This document shows, piece after piece, positions 9,024 through 15,206 of a DNA stretch of 21,209 bases. The stretch comes from CAYPQL01 sp964412905 (GTDB taxonomy: Bacteria > Patescibacteriota > Minisyncoccia > JAHIHE01 > JAGLIN01). The notes under the pieces were generated by a model. The model saw only the letters and a list, made by a program, of their open reading frames with translations. It was not told the origin of the DNA and did no database searches. The position numbers and the translations under genes are program-made. Location of the stretch: contig CAYPQL010000026.1 in the NCBI GenBank assembly GCA_964412905.1, positions 1 to 21,209 on the forward strand, written 5' to 3'. The stretch's first letter is position 1; each line of letters begins with the position of its first letter.

Positions 9024-9097
9024 AATTTATAGCTAAGGAAGCTTAATTTATCAGCCAATTCTTGAGCCGTGTAAAAATGCTTGCTTTCGTTTTTCAT
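9020..9097 (-). CDS. 25-aa HTH-like leader ORF overlapping res start
   Basis: This short frame (ATG 9097, TGA at 9020-9022) overlaps the res ATG as ATGA, a classic coupling arrangement. The peptide contains FYTAQELADKL, which resembles the first helices of excisionase/MerR-type (HTH_17) DNA-binding proteins, but it stops before a recognition helix. The TATAAT box lies 6 nt upstream of the ATG, so the mRNA would begin at or next to this start codon: a leaderless message. It may be a functional leader peptide controlling res, or the stump of a lost regulator. The ORF is clear in the sequence; its translation is inferred. Confidence 0.5.
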   Translation of the reverse strand: MKNESKHFYTAQELADKLSFLSYKL

Positions 9098-9103
9098 ATT
9101 TTC

Positions 9104-9132
9104 ATTATACTTTACATTCCTTCGCGAAGCAA
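9104..9132 (-). promoter_or_regulatory. Promoter of the res-mod operon
   Basis: On the minus strand TTGCTT (9127-9132), a 17-bp spacer and a perfect TATAAT (9104-9109) are present. The predicted start of transcription coincides with the ATG of the 25-aa leader ORF, so no SD-containing 5' UTR would exist. Confidence 0.6.
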
Positions 9133-9183
9133 GATTGAGGCGGTGATTTTTGGTGAATTTTTTTGACATAAATTTTTGGCGCA

Positions 9184-9212
9184 TTGACATATAAAATTTA
9201 TGTTGATATTAT
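9184..9212 (+). promoter_or_regulatory. Strong sigma-70-type promoter for the secreted hydrolase
   Basis: A perfect TTGACA (9184-9189), a 17-bp spacer and TATTAT (9207-9212) are present. Another TTGACA lies at 9163-9168 but has no well-spaced -10. Transcription from about 9219 would give a leader of roughly 250 nt before the hydrolase ATG at 9471. Confidence 0.75.
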
Positions 9213-9253
9213 GCTTATATCACAAGTCTAAAAAAGACGAAAGGTGATAAAAA

Positions 9254-9286
9254 ATGGAGAGAAATTTAGGAGGAATCAAAATGTAG
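9254..9286 (+). CDS. Mini-ORF 1 in hydrolase leader (10 aa)
   Basis: ATG at 9254 follows AAAGGTGA with good spacing and encodes MERNLGGIKM before TAG. Inside it, AGGAGG lies ahead of the ATG-TAG pair at 9281-9286, so a ribosome loading there would start and stop at once. It is an upstream ORF of the secreted hydrolase transcript. A regulatory role is possible; translation is not shown. Confidence 0.35.
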   Translation: MERNLGGIKM

Positions 9287-9325
9287 TTCTTTGAAAAAGA
9301 AAGAGCAAACCAAAATAAAAAAAGA

Positions 9326-9349
9326 GCAAGTCTGAAATAAAGGACTTGC
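9326..9349 (+). promoter_or_regulatory. Hairpin in hydrolase leader
   Basis: GCAAGTC (9326-9332) and GACTTGC (9343-9349) form a perfect 7-bp stem with a 10-nt loop. No T-run follows, so it is not an intrinsic terminator. It is the only strong stem in an otherwise A/G-rich leader that holds no gene besides the mini-ORFs. Confidence 0.5.
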
Positions 9350-9401
9350 GGAAGCACACGAACATAGAAGAACAAGGTAAAAATAAATCGGAGGAAAAAA
9401 T

Positions 9402-9470
9402 ATGTGGAATAACCACGATTCAAAAACGGATAGCACGGGGAACAAGAAAAACGAAACAGGAGGAATGTAA
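9402..9470 (+). CDS. Mini-ORF 2 in hydrolase leader (22 aa)
   Basis: ATG at 9402 is preceded by GGAGG (9390-9394) with normal spacing. The 22-aa hydrophilic peptide (starts MWNNHDSK, ends NETGGM) stops with TAA at 9468-9470, directly abutting the ATG of the hydrolase at 9471. The AGGAGG that serves the hydrolase lies inside the last codons of this ORF, so its translation should affect hydrolase initiation. It could also be a small protein in its own right. Confidence 0.45.
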   Translation: MWNNHDSKTDSTGNKKNETGGM

Positions 9471-10082
9471 ATGTCAGGAAACAAAATAAAAATATTAGCA
9501 GTTCTGGGATTGCTAATTGTGGCAATATTTGCCATGGTACCGAATGCAAGCGCAACAAAAGAGTTAAGAATAACAGACTATAATCTGGAAGTGCTGAGGA
9601 ATAAAGCAGCATGGACTCCATATAGCTATGGTCAATTAATGTTATGGCCCAACTCGCTAGATGCAAAATACCAGTATAAAAAAATGGTTGGAAGCATTAG
9701 TGCTGTAACAGTAAATGACAACTATAATAGCAACGGATTACTAGGAGAATGCGTTAGTCTTGCAAAAGCTTTAAGTAAGAATAATGTGCAAACAAAATAC
9801 TGGAAAAGTGGCGTTACATTGTTTACTTATAATCTTATAGCGCCAGGAACAGTAATCGCTACATTCGGCGGATCTGGCGGAGGATACTATGGACATACTG
9901 CAATATTTACAGGAGAATACACCTACAGCAATGGCAAACGAGATGGAATTATGGTCTGGGACCAAAATTATTTGCCAAACAAATTTGGTGTAATAGCAAG
10001 GCATAGCATAAAAGCCAAAGGAACAACCTATCCAACCGATGTGAATAATGCAAACAATTATTACACGGTTGTTGTGCCGTAA
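9471..10082 (+). CDS. Secreted BPSL0067-family (CHAP-like) cysteine hydrolase
   Basis: This 203-aa protein has a signal peptide (residues 1-28, cleavage after NASA). The mature region carries LLGECVSLAKAL with candidate nucleophile Cys94, PGTVIATFGG (125-134), GHTAIF with His142, and GIMVWDQN with Asp164. This order of motifs matches the BPSL0067 family, relatives of CHAP/NlpC-P60 cysteine peptidases and amidases. By analogy it would cut peptide or amide bonds in peptidoglycan, of its own wall or of another cell; this is inference. The SD is AGGAGG, 7 nt before the ATG. The gene has its own promoter and terminator and is isolated between unrelated minus-strand genes. Its purine-rich sense strand and AGA/ATA/GGA-rich codons differ from its neighbours, hinting at acquisition. 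Confidence 0.8.
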   Translation: MSGNKIKILAVLGLLIVAIFAMVPNASATKELRITDYNLEVLRNKAAWTPYSYGQLMLWPNSLDAKYQYKKMVGSISAVTVNDNYNSNGLLGECVSLAKALSKNNVQTKYWKSGVTLFTYNLIAPGTVIATFGGSGGGYYGHTAIFTGEYTYSNGKRDGIMVWDQNYLPNKFGVIARHSIKAKGTTYPTDVNNANNYYTVVVP

Positions 10083-10103
10083 ACAAAAGACAAACAAAAT
10101 AAA

Positions 10104-10138
10104 GGTAGCTTAAAAAATTTAAGCTACCAATTTTTTTA
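10104..10138. terminator. Bidirectional intrinsic terminator
   Basis: GGTAGCTTAAA and TTTAAGCTACC (10104-10128) form a perfect 11-bp stem around a 3-nt A loop. TTTTTTT follows on the plus strand, and an A-rich stretch precedes it, supplying a T-rich tail on the minus strand. It lies between the convergent hydrolase and PsbP-like genes. Confidence 0.85.
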
Positions 10139-10148
10139 TTTAAATTAT

Positions 10149-10772
10149 TTATTTTATTTTTATACTTTCTGCTATGTGTCTTGATATCCTCATTTCTTTT
10201 TCTGAATTAGAATAAAAATTTATAAAATTAATTTTTAGAATATCTTTTATATCGCTGGCATTTCTAAAATACTCGCCTTTTTGCCAATAAATATCAATTG
10301 ATCCGTACCCTTCTTCTCCGCATTGTTCGTAAGTTATAAAAGTTTTAGGATCATTTGTCGGAAAAGTGCTAAGTTTGTAAGAATTTATTTCATCACGATA
10401 AGTGTCTGAACATAAATTGACTACTTCCGTAAGTGGAGAAACAACAGCAAAAACTGGCATTCCGGATTTTTCTTCTATGCTTGTATAAAAATTCCAACCA
10501 GTCGCATTCGGATTATATAGATCTGCTTTTTCATCATACACCCAATTACTTGGATACTCAAAAGTAAAATCAGCTTTAGGAGAAGAAAAAGTTTTATATG
10601 TGATATTTGCGCTTTCTTCTTTACCGCTGTTATTATTTTCGGCGCAGGTTGAATTTGCCGGACTAGAAGCATTATTATTGCAAAGAGTCGCTGTATATTT
10701 GACAAGCGTTCGATCAATTAAGAAACCCAAAAACAAAGTTAGAACCAGCAAGATTACAATTTTATACTTCAT
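10149..10772 (-). CDS. Membrane-anchored PsbP-like protein
   Basis: The 207-aa product has an N-terminal signal anchor (about residues 4-20), a Ser/Asn-rich linker with Cys31 and Cys43, then a soluble domain. That domain opens with FEYPSNWVYDE (71-81), the usual start of PsbP-like/DUF1795-type folds found in many bacterial extracytoplasmic proteins. Other Cys residues (about 120 and 150) could form a disulfide. The function of such proteins outside photosynthetic lineages is not defined, and no partner is visible nearby. It has its own promoter and converges on the hydrolase gene. No clear SD precedes the ATG. Confidence 0.65.
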   Translation of the reverse strand: MKYKIVILLVLTLFLGFLIDRTLVKYTATLCNNNASSPANSTCAENNNSGKEESANITYKTFSSPKADFTFEYPSNWVYDEKADLYNPNATGWNFYTSIEEKSGMPVFAVVSPLTEVVNLCSDTYRDEINSYKLSTFPTNDPKTFITYEQCGEEGYGSIDIYWQKGEYFRNASDIKDILKINFINFYSNSEKEMRISRHIAESIKIK

Positions 10773-10823
10773 ATTGTTATTTTTAAAAATAATTAAGCGA
10801 TAAGTTTTCTCTATTGTTTTTTC

Positions 10824-10852
10824 ATAATAGCATTAAAACTTTTGTCGGTCAA
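10824..10852 (-). promoter_or_regulatory. Promoter of the PsbP-like gene
   Basis: On the minus strand TTGACC (10847-10852), a 17-bp spacer and TATTAT (10824-10829) give a near-consensus promoter about 52 bp before the start codon. Confidence 0.7.
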
Positions 10853-10884
10853 ATTTCTTTTATAAGTTTTTTTTATAAGTCAAA

Positions 10885-10942
10885 AGTTTATAAAGTTATA
10901 AAGTAAATTTTTAGATGATGCAGACTTTCAACTTTATAAACT
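10885..10942. repeat. 13-bp inverted repeat in divergent intergenic region
   Basis: AGTTTATAAAGTT (10885-10897) is the exact reverse complement of AACTTTATAAACT (10930-10942). It lies between the divergent PsbP-like and glycosyltransferase genes. The arms contain only AT-rich sequence, so it may be an operator or just a weak hairpin. Confidence 0.5.
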
Positions 10943-10971
10943 CTTAATTTCCGCTAATGATTTTGGCGTGG

Positions 10972-10977
10972 TATAAT
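10972..10977 (+). promoter_or_regulatory. TATAAT -10 box before the membrane glycosyltransferase
   Basis: A perfect TATAAT occurs 30 bp before the preferred ATG at 11008. No good -35 is visible at 16-18 bp. Its position within the longer possible frame (from 10957) argues that translation starts downstream. Confidence 0.4.
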
Positions 10978-11007
10978 AATAAATATGTTTATATCAAGGC
11001 AAAGACA

Positions 11008-12405
11008 ATGGAAATAAAAAAGGACAAAACAAAAGATTTTTTCAATATACTGGCGATTGTTTTTGTCGGGGTTGTTTTTTTGCTTTTTTTCAAGATAAAA
11101 CATTCAATGACTTTCCCGAATCTTGACGAATTTTTGTGGATGTATCGCTCAAGATTTTTTATGGACAGAGTTTTGGATCTGGATTTTGCCAACTTGATCC
11201 AGTCGTATCACCCCGGCATAATGGTGATGTGGGCGTCGGGGCCTTTTATGGAAATTATCAATTATGATTTCAATTCCATTGTTCGTTTTATAGAAAGCCT
11301 TAACGATTCCGGCGCCGGCTATAATATCATCAACGATCAAAATCAAGAGCTATATAACAACTTTAAAAGCATAAGTTTTCTGTTCAACATTCCGATATTC
11401 ACGGTGATTTTTCTGTTTATTTTTTCTTTATATTATTTGCTGCGAAAATTGGCGTTTGGCAGATGGGCGATAATTTTTTCTTTGCTTTTGATTGCGACCA
11501 CTCCGTATTATATTTATTTCACGACGCCGACGGACAAATTTGTCGGCATTTTTTCAACATTAAGTATTCTAAGTTTGCTTGTCTATGCAAAAAATAAAGG
11601 CGCGAAAAAATTTCTTATTCTTTCAGCGATATTCAGCGCATGGGCGGCGATTACCAAAATGTCAGCTCTATTTTTAATTCCCTTCAGCTTTTTTGCTTTG
11701 GCGGTTTATGGGCTAAAATTAGCGCATCTCAGGAGCCCAGCTCCGAAGCTTCGGAGCTGGGCTCCTGAGATGCTGCTGAAATTTCTTCGCGATAAATTTA
11801 TATTTATTTTAGCAATATTCAAATTCCCATTCAAAAACATAATCAAAGATTTTCTATTATGGCTTGTTGTTTTCTTTTTAACCAGCGTTATATTTTTCCC
11901 GACCATCTTTGCCAATCCGCGCGCCATTATAGGATTGATAACCAAAGAAAGCTCGGAAAGGATTATAACCGAAAATCACAGTATTCTCTTTACGCCTAAT
12001 GTCGCGCTCGCTTATTTATCCGATTCGTTCGCGCTGTCTTTTAATCTTTTCGCGATTATAATCTTCTTTGGATTTTTATTTTTGCTTATCAAAAACATAT
12101 TTAGAAAAATAAGCGTGAATAATGAAATCTTGCTTTTGTATTTTTATTGCTTTTCTTTTTTTGCTTTCATAGTCCTGTTCAGCAAAACCTATTCTTTCCG
12201 ATACCTCGTTCCAGTTTTGATTATTTTCCAAATTCTCGCAGGCTATGGGATTTATGAATTCGCCAACATCTTCATAGAGAAAAACAAAATAACGGACAAA
12301 AAACTGATCTATCTTTGGGCGATTATTTTTATTTTAATTTCCCAAGGACTCCTGATATATTTTTCCGAGATTGAAAGAATAGAGAATTTGCCGTATTTTG
12401 GATAA
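11008..12405 (+). CDS. Polytopic membrane glycosyltransferase, GT39/PMT-like
   Basis: This protein of about 465 aa has roughly ten or more hydrophobic helices. An acidic motif (FPNLDEFLWMYRSR) follows the first helix and a loop reads YHPGIMVMWASGP. This is the GT-C plan of dolichyl/undecaprenyl-phosphate-sugar transferases (PMT, ArnT), which move sugars from lipid carriers outside the membrane. The C-terminal region (YSFRYLVPVLIIFQILAGYGIYEF) also fits. ATG 11008 is preferred over 10957 because a TATAAT lies inside the extra 17 codons and no SD serves 10957. A cytoplasmic or periplasmic loop is encoded by a perfect 50-bp palindrome that looks inserted in frame. Substrate is unknown. The neighbouring GT4 and Wzz-like genes suggest envelope glycan synthesis. 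Confidence 0.8.
   Translation: MEIKKDKTKDFFNILAIVFVGVVFLLFFKIKHSMTFPNLDEFLWMYRSRFFMDRVLDLDFANLIQSYHPGIMVMWASGPFMEIINYDFNSIVRFIESLNDSGAGYNIINDQNQELYNNFKSISFLFNIPIFTVIFLFIFSLYYLLRKLAFGRWAIIFSLLLIATTPYYIYFTTPTDKFVGIFSTLSILSLLVYAKNKGAKKFLILSAIFSAWAAITKMSALFLIPFSFFALAVYGLKLAHLRSPAPKLRSWAPEMLLKFLRDKFIFILAIFKFPFKNIIKDFLLWLVVFFLTSVIFFPTIFANPRAIIGLITKESSERIITENHSILFTPNVALAYLSDSFALSFNLFAIIIFFGFLFLLIKNIFRKISVNNEILLLYFYCFSFFAFIVLFSKTYSFRYLVPVLIIFQILAGYGIYEFANIFIEKNKITDKKLIYLWAIIFILISQGLLIYFSEIERIENLPYFG
11724..11773. repeat. Perfect 50-bp palindrome inside the glycosyltransferase gene
   Basis: Bases 11724-11773 read identically on both strands, 25-bp arms with no loop, centred on AAGCTT between 11748 and 11749. 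The core is AGCTCCGAAGCTTCGGAGCT. It is GC-rich compared with its surroundings and is translated as HLRSPAPKLRSWAPEM without breaking the frame. Pairing fails just outside both ends. This is the form of a palindromic element inserted into a coding region. Confidence 0.95.
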
Positions 12406-12420
12406 GAACTTATTCCGCCC

Positions 12421-12449
12421 TTGACTGATTTGATAAGATAGTTAATAAT
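12421..12449 (+). promoter_or_regulatory. Putative promoter for the 48-aa ORF
   Basis: TTGACT (12421-12426) and AATAAT (12444-12449) are separated by 17 bp. A direct repeat GTTAATAAT at 12441 and a close copy at 12453 lies at and after the -10 box, upstream of a strong SD. Confidence 0.5.
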
Positions 12450-12476
12450 GAAGTTAATAATAGTTGAGGAGGTAAA

Positions 12477-12623
12477 ATGAATAAAAAAATTGAAATGATT
12501 TTAGAAGCAACGCGTTCTGTTGCCTCTGCGCTCTTTGCGACAATGTCGCCAGGATGGGCAAATGAAATTGAATTCAATTCTGTTTTCCCCGGAAAAAGTT
12601 ACGAAGATATAGCTAAAAAATAA
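12477..12623 (+). CDS. Uncharacterised 48-aa small protein
   Basis: ATG 12477 is preceded by GAGGAGG (12466-12472), one of the best SD sequences in the window, and by a plausible promoter. The 48-residue product (starts MNKKIEMILEATRSVASAL, then SPGWANEIEF, ends SYEDIAKK) has a possible amphipathic helix at residues 3-23 and no signal peptide or known motif. The stop is 8 bp from the convergent GT4 stop. Expression signals make it more than a chance ORF. I do not recognise a family. Confidence 0.6.
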   Translation: MNKKIEMILEATRSVASALFATMSPGWANEIEFNSVFPGKSYEDIAKK

Positions 12624-12640
12624 ATTTAGCTTTATTTCTT
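12611..12640 (+). terminator. Weak terminator for the 48-aa ORF
   Basis: AGCTAAA (12611-12617) and TTTAGCT (12625-12631) form a 7-bp stem with a 7-nt loop, followed by a T-rich tail (TTATTTCTTT). The stem is low in GC and overlaps the end of the ORF. Confidence 0.4.
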
Positions 12641-13798
12641 TGTAGCTTTCAAAATATTTAGCGTTTCTCCCGCGCACTTATGCCAGGAGAATTTTTTTAT
12701 TTGTTCAAATCCTTTTTCAACCAGAAAATCCCTCAATTTTTTATCGCTCAAAACCAGTTCTATCGCTTTGGCGAGTTCGTTCGGGTTATAAGGATTGATC
12801 ATAATCGCCGCGTCGCCCACCGCTTCGGGGAGAGATGAGAAGTTGGAAGTAATGACTGGTGTTCCATAACTCATAGCTTCCAGAGGCGGAAAGCCGAAAC
12901 CTTCATAAAAAGAAGGATAAACGAACAGATCGGCCAGGCTGTATAAAACGGCTTTGTCTTCGTCATCTATAAATCCCGTGAAAATTATGTTATTTTTTGC
13001 CGGTGAATTTTTGACGGCTTTAAAAATATCTTCATACAGCCATCCCTTGGAGCCGGCGATAACTAATTTGAATTTTGAATTTTGAATTTTAGAATTGGTT
13101 TTTAGTTTTTCAAACGCTTTGATCAGACCAATAATATTCTTTCGCGGTTCGAGCGTTCCTAAATATAAAATATATTTTTCAGGCAAATTATACTTTCTCT
13201 TGATATTTTTTATTTTTGCATTGTCATTTTGATTTTTGATATTTACATTTTGATTTTTACAACCTATTCCCGAATAAATAACTCTTATTTTGTCCGGGTT
13301 TATTTTATAAAGATTTACCAGATCGTCTTTGGTTGATTTGGAAACGGCTATAATTTTGTCCGCCTTTTGCGCTTGCCTTTTCGGATTCATCGAAAAATGC
13401 CAATAGTTTTTGCCGGCGGAATAAAATTCGGGGTGGCTGGCAAAACTCAAGTCGTGAAAAGTGACAACCATTTTGCATTTTTTTGATATCGCCGAAGAAA
13501 ATATATGCGGAGAGAAAAAAACATCAGCGCCGCCGAGAAGTTCGTCTATTTTTGGAAAATTAAAAAACTGGAAAGACAAGTCCAAAATTCTATTTGGAAT
13601 TTTAAACTCTTTCAACTCCACATTAGGCAGTTTCAGAAAATCATATTTCAGCTCGGCTTTTTTGCGCCCATTATAAAAAAGCTTGAATTTGATATTTTTA
13701 TCCAAGCCAAGCATATTTGAAAGAAGATTAATCGTATATTCCTCAATGCCCGTCCTCGCTCCCCGGGCAAGCATTCTAATGTCAATGCCGATAATCAT
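12632..13798 (-). CDS. GT4-family glycosyltransferase (GT-B fold)
   Basis: The 388-aa protein has the GT-B two-domain plan of nucleotide-sugar-dependent retaining transferases. The N-terminal half opens MIIGIDIRML with a glycine-containing loop (GARTGIEEY). The C-terminal half begins with LYLGTLEPRKN (211-221) and holds the donor-binding EX7E motif (Glu299 to Glu307 in EGFGFPPLE). The probable substrate is a polyprenyl-linked or surface glycan intermediate; the sugar cannot be told. Two low-complexity stretches (about 181-198, rich in Asn/Lys/Gln; and 234-244, NSKIQNSKFK) are encoded by short tandem-like repeats and may be inserted. The start codon is supplied by the last unit of a four-copy 8-bp tandem repeat. 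No SD is visible. Confidence 0.9.
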   Translation of the reverse strand: MIIGIDIRMLARGARTGIEEYTINLLSNMLGLDKNIKFKLFYNGRKKAELKYDFLKLPNVELKEFKIPNRILDLSFQFFNFPKIDELLGGADVFFSPHIFSSAISKKCKMVVTFHDLSFASHPEFYSAGKNYWHFSMNPKRQAQKADKIIAVSKSTKDDLVNLYKINPDKIRVIYSGIGCKNQNVNIKNQNDNAKIKNIKRKYNLPEKYILYLGTLEPRKNIIGLIKAFEKLKTNSKIQNSKFKLVIAGSKGWLYEDIFKAVKNSPAKNNIIFTGFIDDEDKAVLYSLADLFVYPSFYEGFGFPPLEAMSYGTPVITSNFSSLPEAVGDAAIMINPYNPNELAKAIELVLSDKKLRDFLVEKGFEQIKKFSWHKCAGETLNILKATKK

Positions 13799-13827
13799 TT
13801 TAACATTTTAACATTTTAACATTTTAA
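13796..13827. repeat. Four tandem 8-bp repeats containing the GT4 start codon
   Basis: CATTTTAA occurs four times in perfect tandem from 13796 to 13827. On the gene strand each unit gives TTAAAATG, so each contains an ATG, and the last ATG is the GT4 start. Two inverted copies (GTTAAAATG at 13852-13860 and 13868-13876) lie nearby and could pair with the array. Eight is not a multiple of three, so copy-number change alters the frame of the upstream ATGs, not of the coding sequence. Confidence 0.9.
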
Positions 13828-13878
13828 CACAAAAACTTACAGTTTGCTTATGTTAAAATGTTAGTATGTTAAAATGAG

Positions 13879-14484
13879 TCAACTAAAATATTCTTTCCCA
13901 AAAACCAGAAAAATTCCCAGAATCAATCCCGAAATAAAGCCGATAAATAAATTAAGCAATGCGTCCGGATTTTTTTCAACGATAATGGGGCTTTCTCCGC
14001 TAACTGAAAAAGAGATTTCTTCCTCGCTATTTTTTTCCAAAGTTTTGATTTTATCGTTTATTATTTTGACAGCCGCCGATGAAATTTTTTCCGCGCTTTC
14101 TTTCGTGTTAGAATTAAATTTTATCTCAATGTGCTGCGAAGACATTTTTTTTGCCGTAAATTTTTTCGCGTAGCTTTTGATGCTTCCGAAATTTCCGGAA
14201 ACTTCGGCTTCCTGATAAATCGCGTTCACCATCGCCGGGCTTTTTGTCCACTCTACAATCGTATCAGCAATCATCTCGCCTGCCTGTAAAGCGTAGTAGC
14301 CGTCATATTTGAAATCGTCAGTTTCCTGCGTTTTGTTTTTGCTTATCAAAAGAGACAAGGATGTTTCATATTCTACGGGCTGAAAACTTGAAAACAAAAA
14401 AGCTGACAATCCCGCGATGGCGCCGACAGCCAGAATTAATTTCAAGTTTTTTTTAATTATTTTCAGATATTCTTTCAGTTCCAT
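13879..14484 (-). CDS. Wzz-like polysaccharide chain-length/co-polymerase protein
   Basis: This 201-aa protein has an N-terminal cytoplasmic start (MELKEYLKIIKKNLKLIL), TM1 at about 17-33, an extracytoplasmic region of about 140 residues with helical content, and TM2 at about 175-196 (LFIGFISGLILGIFLVFG). That is the Wzz / capsular KapA-CpsC topology, proteins that set polysaccharide chain length or partner with a tyrosine kinase. No BY-kinase domain is attached. The stop is TGA. It lies 80 bp upstream of GT4 on the same strand, separated by the 8-bp repeat array. Together with the two glycosyltransferases it points to surface polysaccharide assembly. Confidence 0.75.
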   Translation of the reverse strand: MELKEYLKIIKKNLKLILAVGAIAGLSAFLFSSFQPVEYETSLSLLISKNKTQETDDFKYDGYYALQAGEMIADTIVEWTKSPAMVNAIYQEAEVSGNFGSIKSYAKKFTAKKMSSQHIEIKFNSNTKESAEKISSAAVKIINDKIKTLEKNSEEEISFSVSGESPIIVEKNPDALLNLFIGFISGLILGIFLVFGKEYFS

Positions 14485-14529
14485 ATTATAATATTAAGCG
14501 CGAATTAAACTAATACATTAAATTTATTT

Positions 14530-14668
14530 GAATTACGAAATGCTATTTTATTTTGTCATCTCGAAATGAGCATCAGCGATTGAGAGATCTATAAATTGTA
14601 TTTAAATCAACTGTTCTTTCTGTCCGCTACTGTTCATAGATTTCTCGCGAGGCGCTCGAAATGACAAA
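14530..14668. repeat. MITE-like palindromic element, copy 1
   Basis: The outer end reads GAATTACGAAATGCTAT (14530-14546). An inverted pair follows: TTGTCATCTCGA...GAGATCTAT on the left, and ATAGATTTCTCGC...TCGAAATGACAA (ending near 14667) on the right. It shares this plan with copy 2 on the other side of the RNase H gene. No ORF lies within it. Confidence 0.7.
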
Positions 14669-14737
14669 TATTCTATTCCACAGTTTAAAGCATTGAAACA
14701 ATTTTATTATTTCAACATAATCTAAGCAAATCAAAAT

Positions 14738-15178
14738 CTATTTCTCCCGCGCGTCTAATTCTTCGTTCACTAATTTATCGGCTGATTTATTCTGTTCGCG
14801 CGGAATATGAATAAATTTCACGGAATCAAAATTGGAAATCAAACCGCATACTTGCGCGAAAAGAGGCTTCAACCCCTCGTTCTTTATTTTGTATTCCCTG
14901 TTCAATTGTTTCACGACAAGCTCGCTGTCAAGATGGCACTCCAAATTTTTATCTTTAGCGCGGGACTTTGCGTTTTTGTCCGGGCTTAAAATTTCTCTTG
15001 CTTTTTCCAGCGCCAAAATCAACGCCTTGTATTCCGCTTGATTGTTTGTGGCAACGCCGATAAATTTTGAAGCCTCAAGGATAATCTCCCCTTTTTCGTT
15101 TTTAATTACCGCTCCGCACGCCGCCGGTCCCGGATTTCCCCGCGCTCCGCCATCGGTGTAGATTTTTAAGTTTGGCAT
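14738..15178 (-). CDS. rnhA: Ribonuclease HI family protein
   Basis: The 146-aa enzyme would cut the RNA strand of RNA-DNA hybrids in R-loops, primers or misincorporated ribonucleotides. The four metal-binding acids are in place: Asp9 (YTDGGARGNPGP), Glu49 (NNQAEYKAL), Asp84 (CHLDSELVVKQ) and Asp134 (KSADKLVNE). The short basic form lacking the long handle of E. coli RNase HI resembles the 'RNase HI/reverse-transcriptase-like' bacterial subgroup. The stop is TAG at normal length. It stands alone between two palindromic MITE-like elements, with its own weak, repeat-rich upstream region (15179-15206, TAAGCTA-like units). Confidence 0.93.
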   Translation of the reverse strand: MPNLKIYTDGGARGNPGPAACGAVIKNEKGEIILEASKFIGVATNNQAEYKALILALEKAREILSPDKNAKSRAKDKNLECHLDSELVVKQLNREYKIKNEGLKPLFAQVCGLISNFDSVKFIHIPREQNKSADKLVNEELDAREK

Positions 15179-15206
15179 AATTTATCAGCTTATAGCTTAT
15201 TAGCTT

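Noticed and set aside
9220..9666. 148-aa minus-strand ORF rich in Leu/Phe/Ser
   Set aside because: It is the complement of the purine-rich hydrolase leader and signal peptide. Its hydrophobicity comes from the T/C-rich strand, and no SD is present.
10957..11007. Upstream 17-codon extension of the membrane glycosyltransferase
   Set aside because: A TATAAT box lies inside it and no SD serves ATG 10957, so ATG 11008 is preferred.
14738..14740. Genome-wide UAG or UGA recoding
   Set aside because: ftsH and rnhA end in TAG and the Wzz-like gene ends in TGA at normal family lengths, and all other genes read through without internal TGA. Gracilibacteria-type UGA recoding is therefore excluded.
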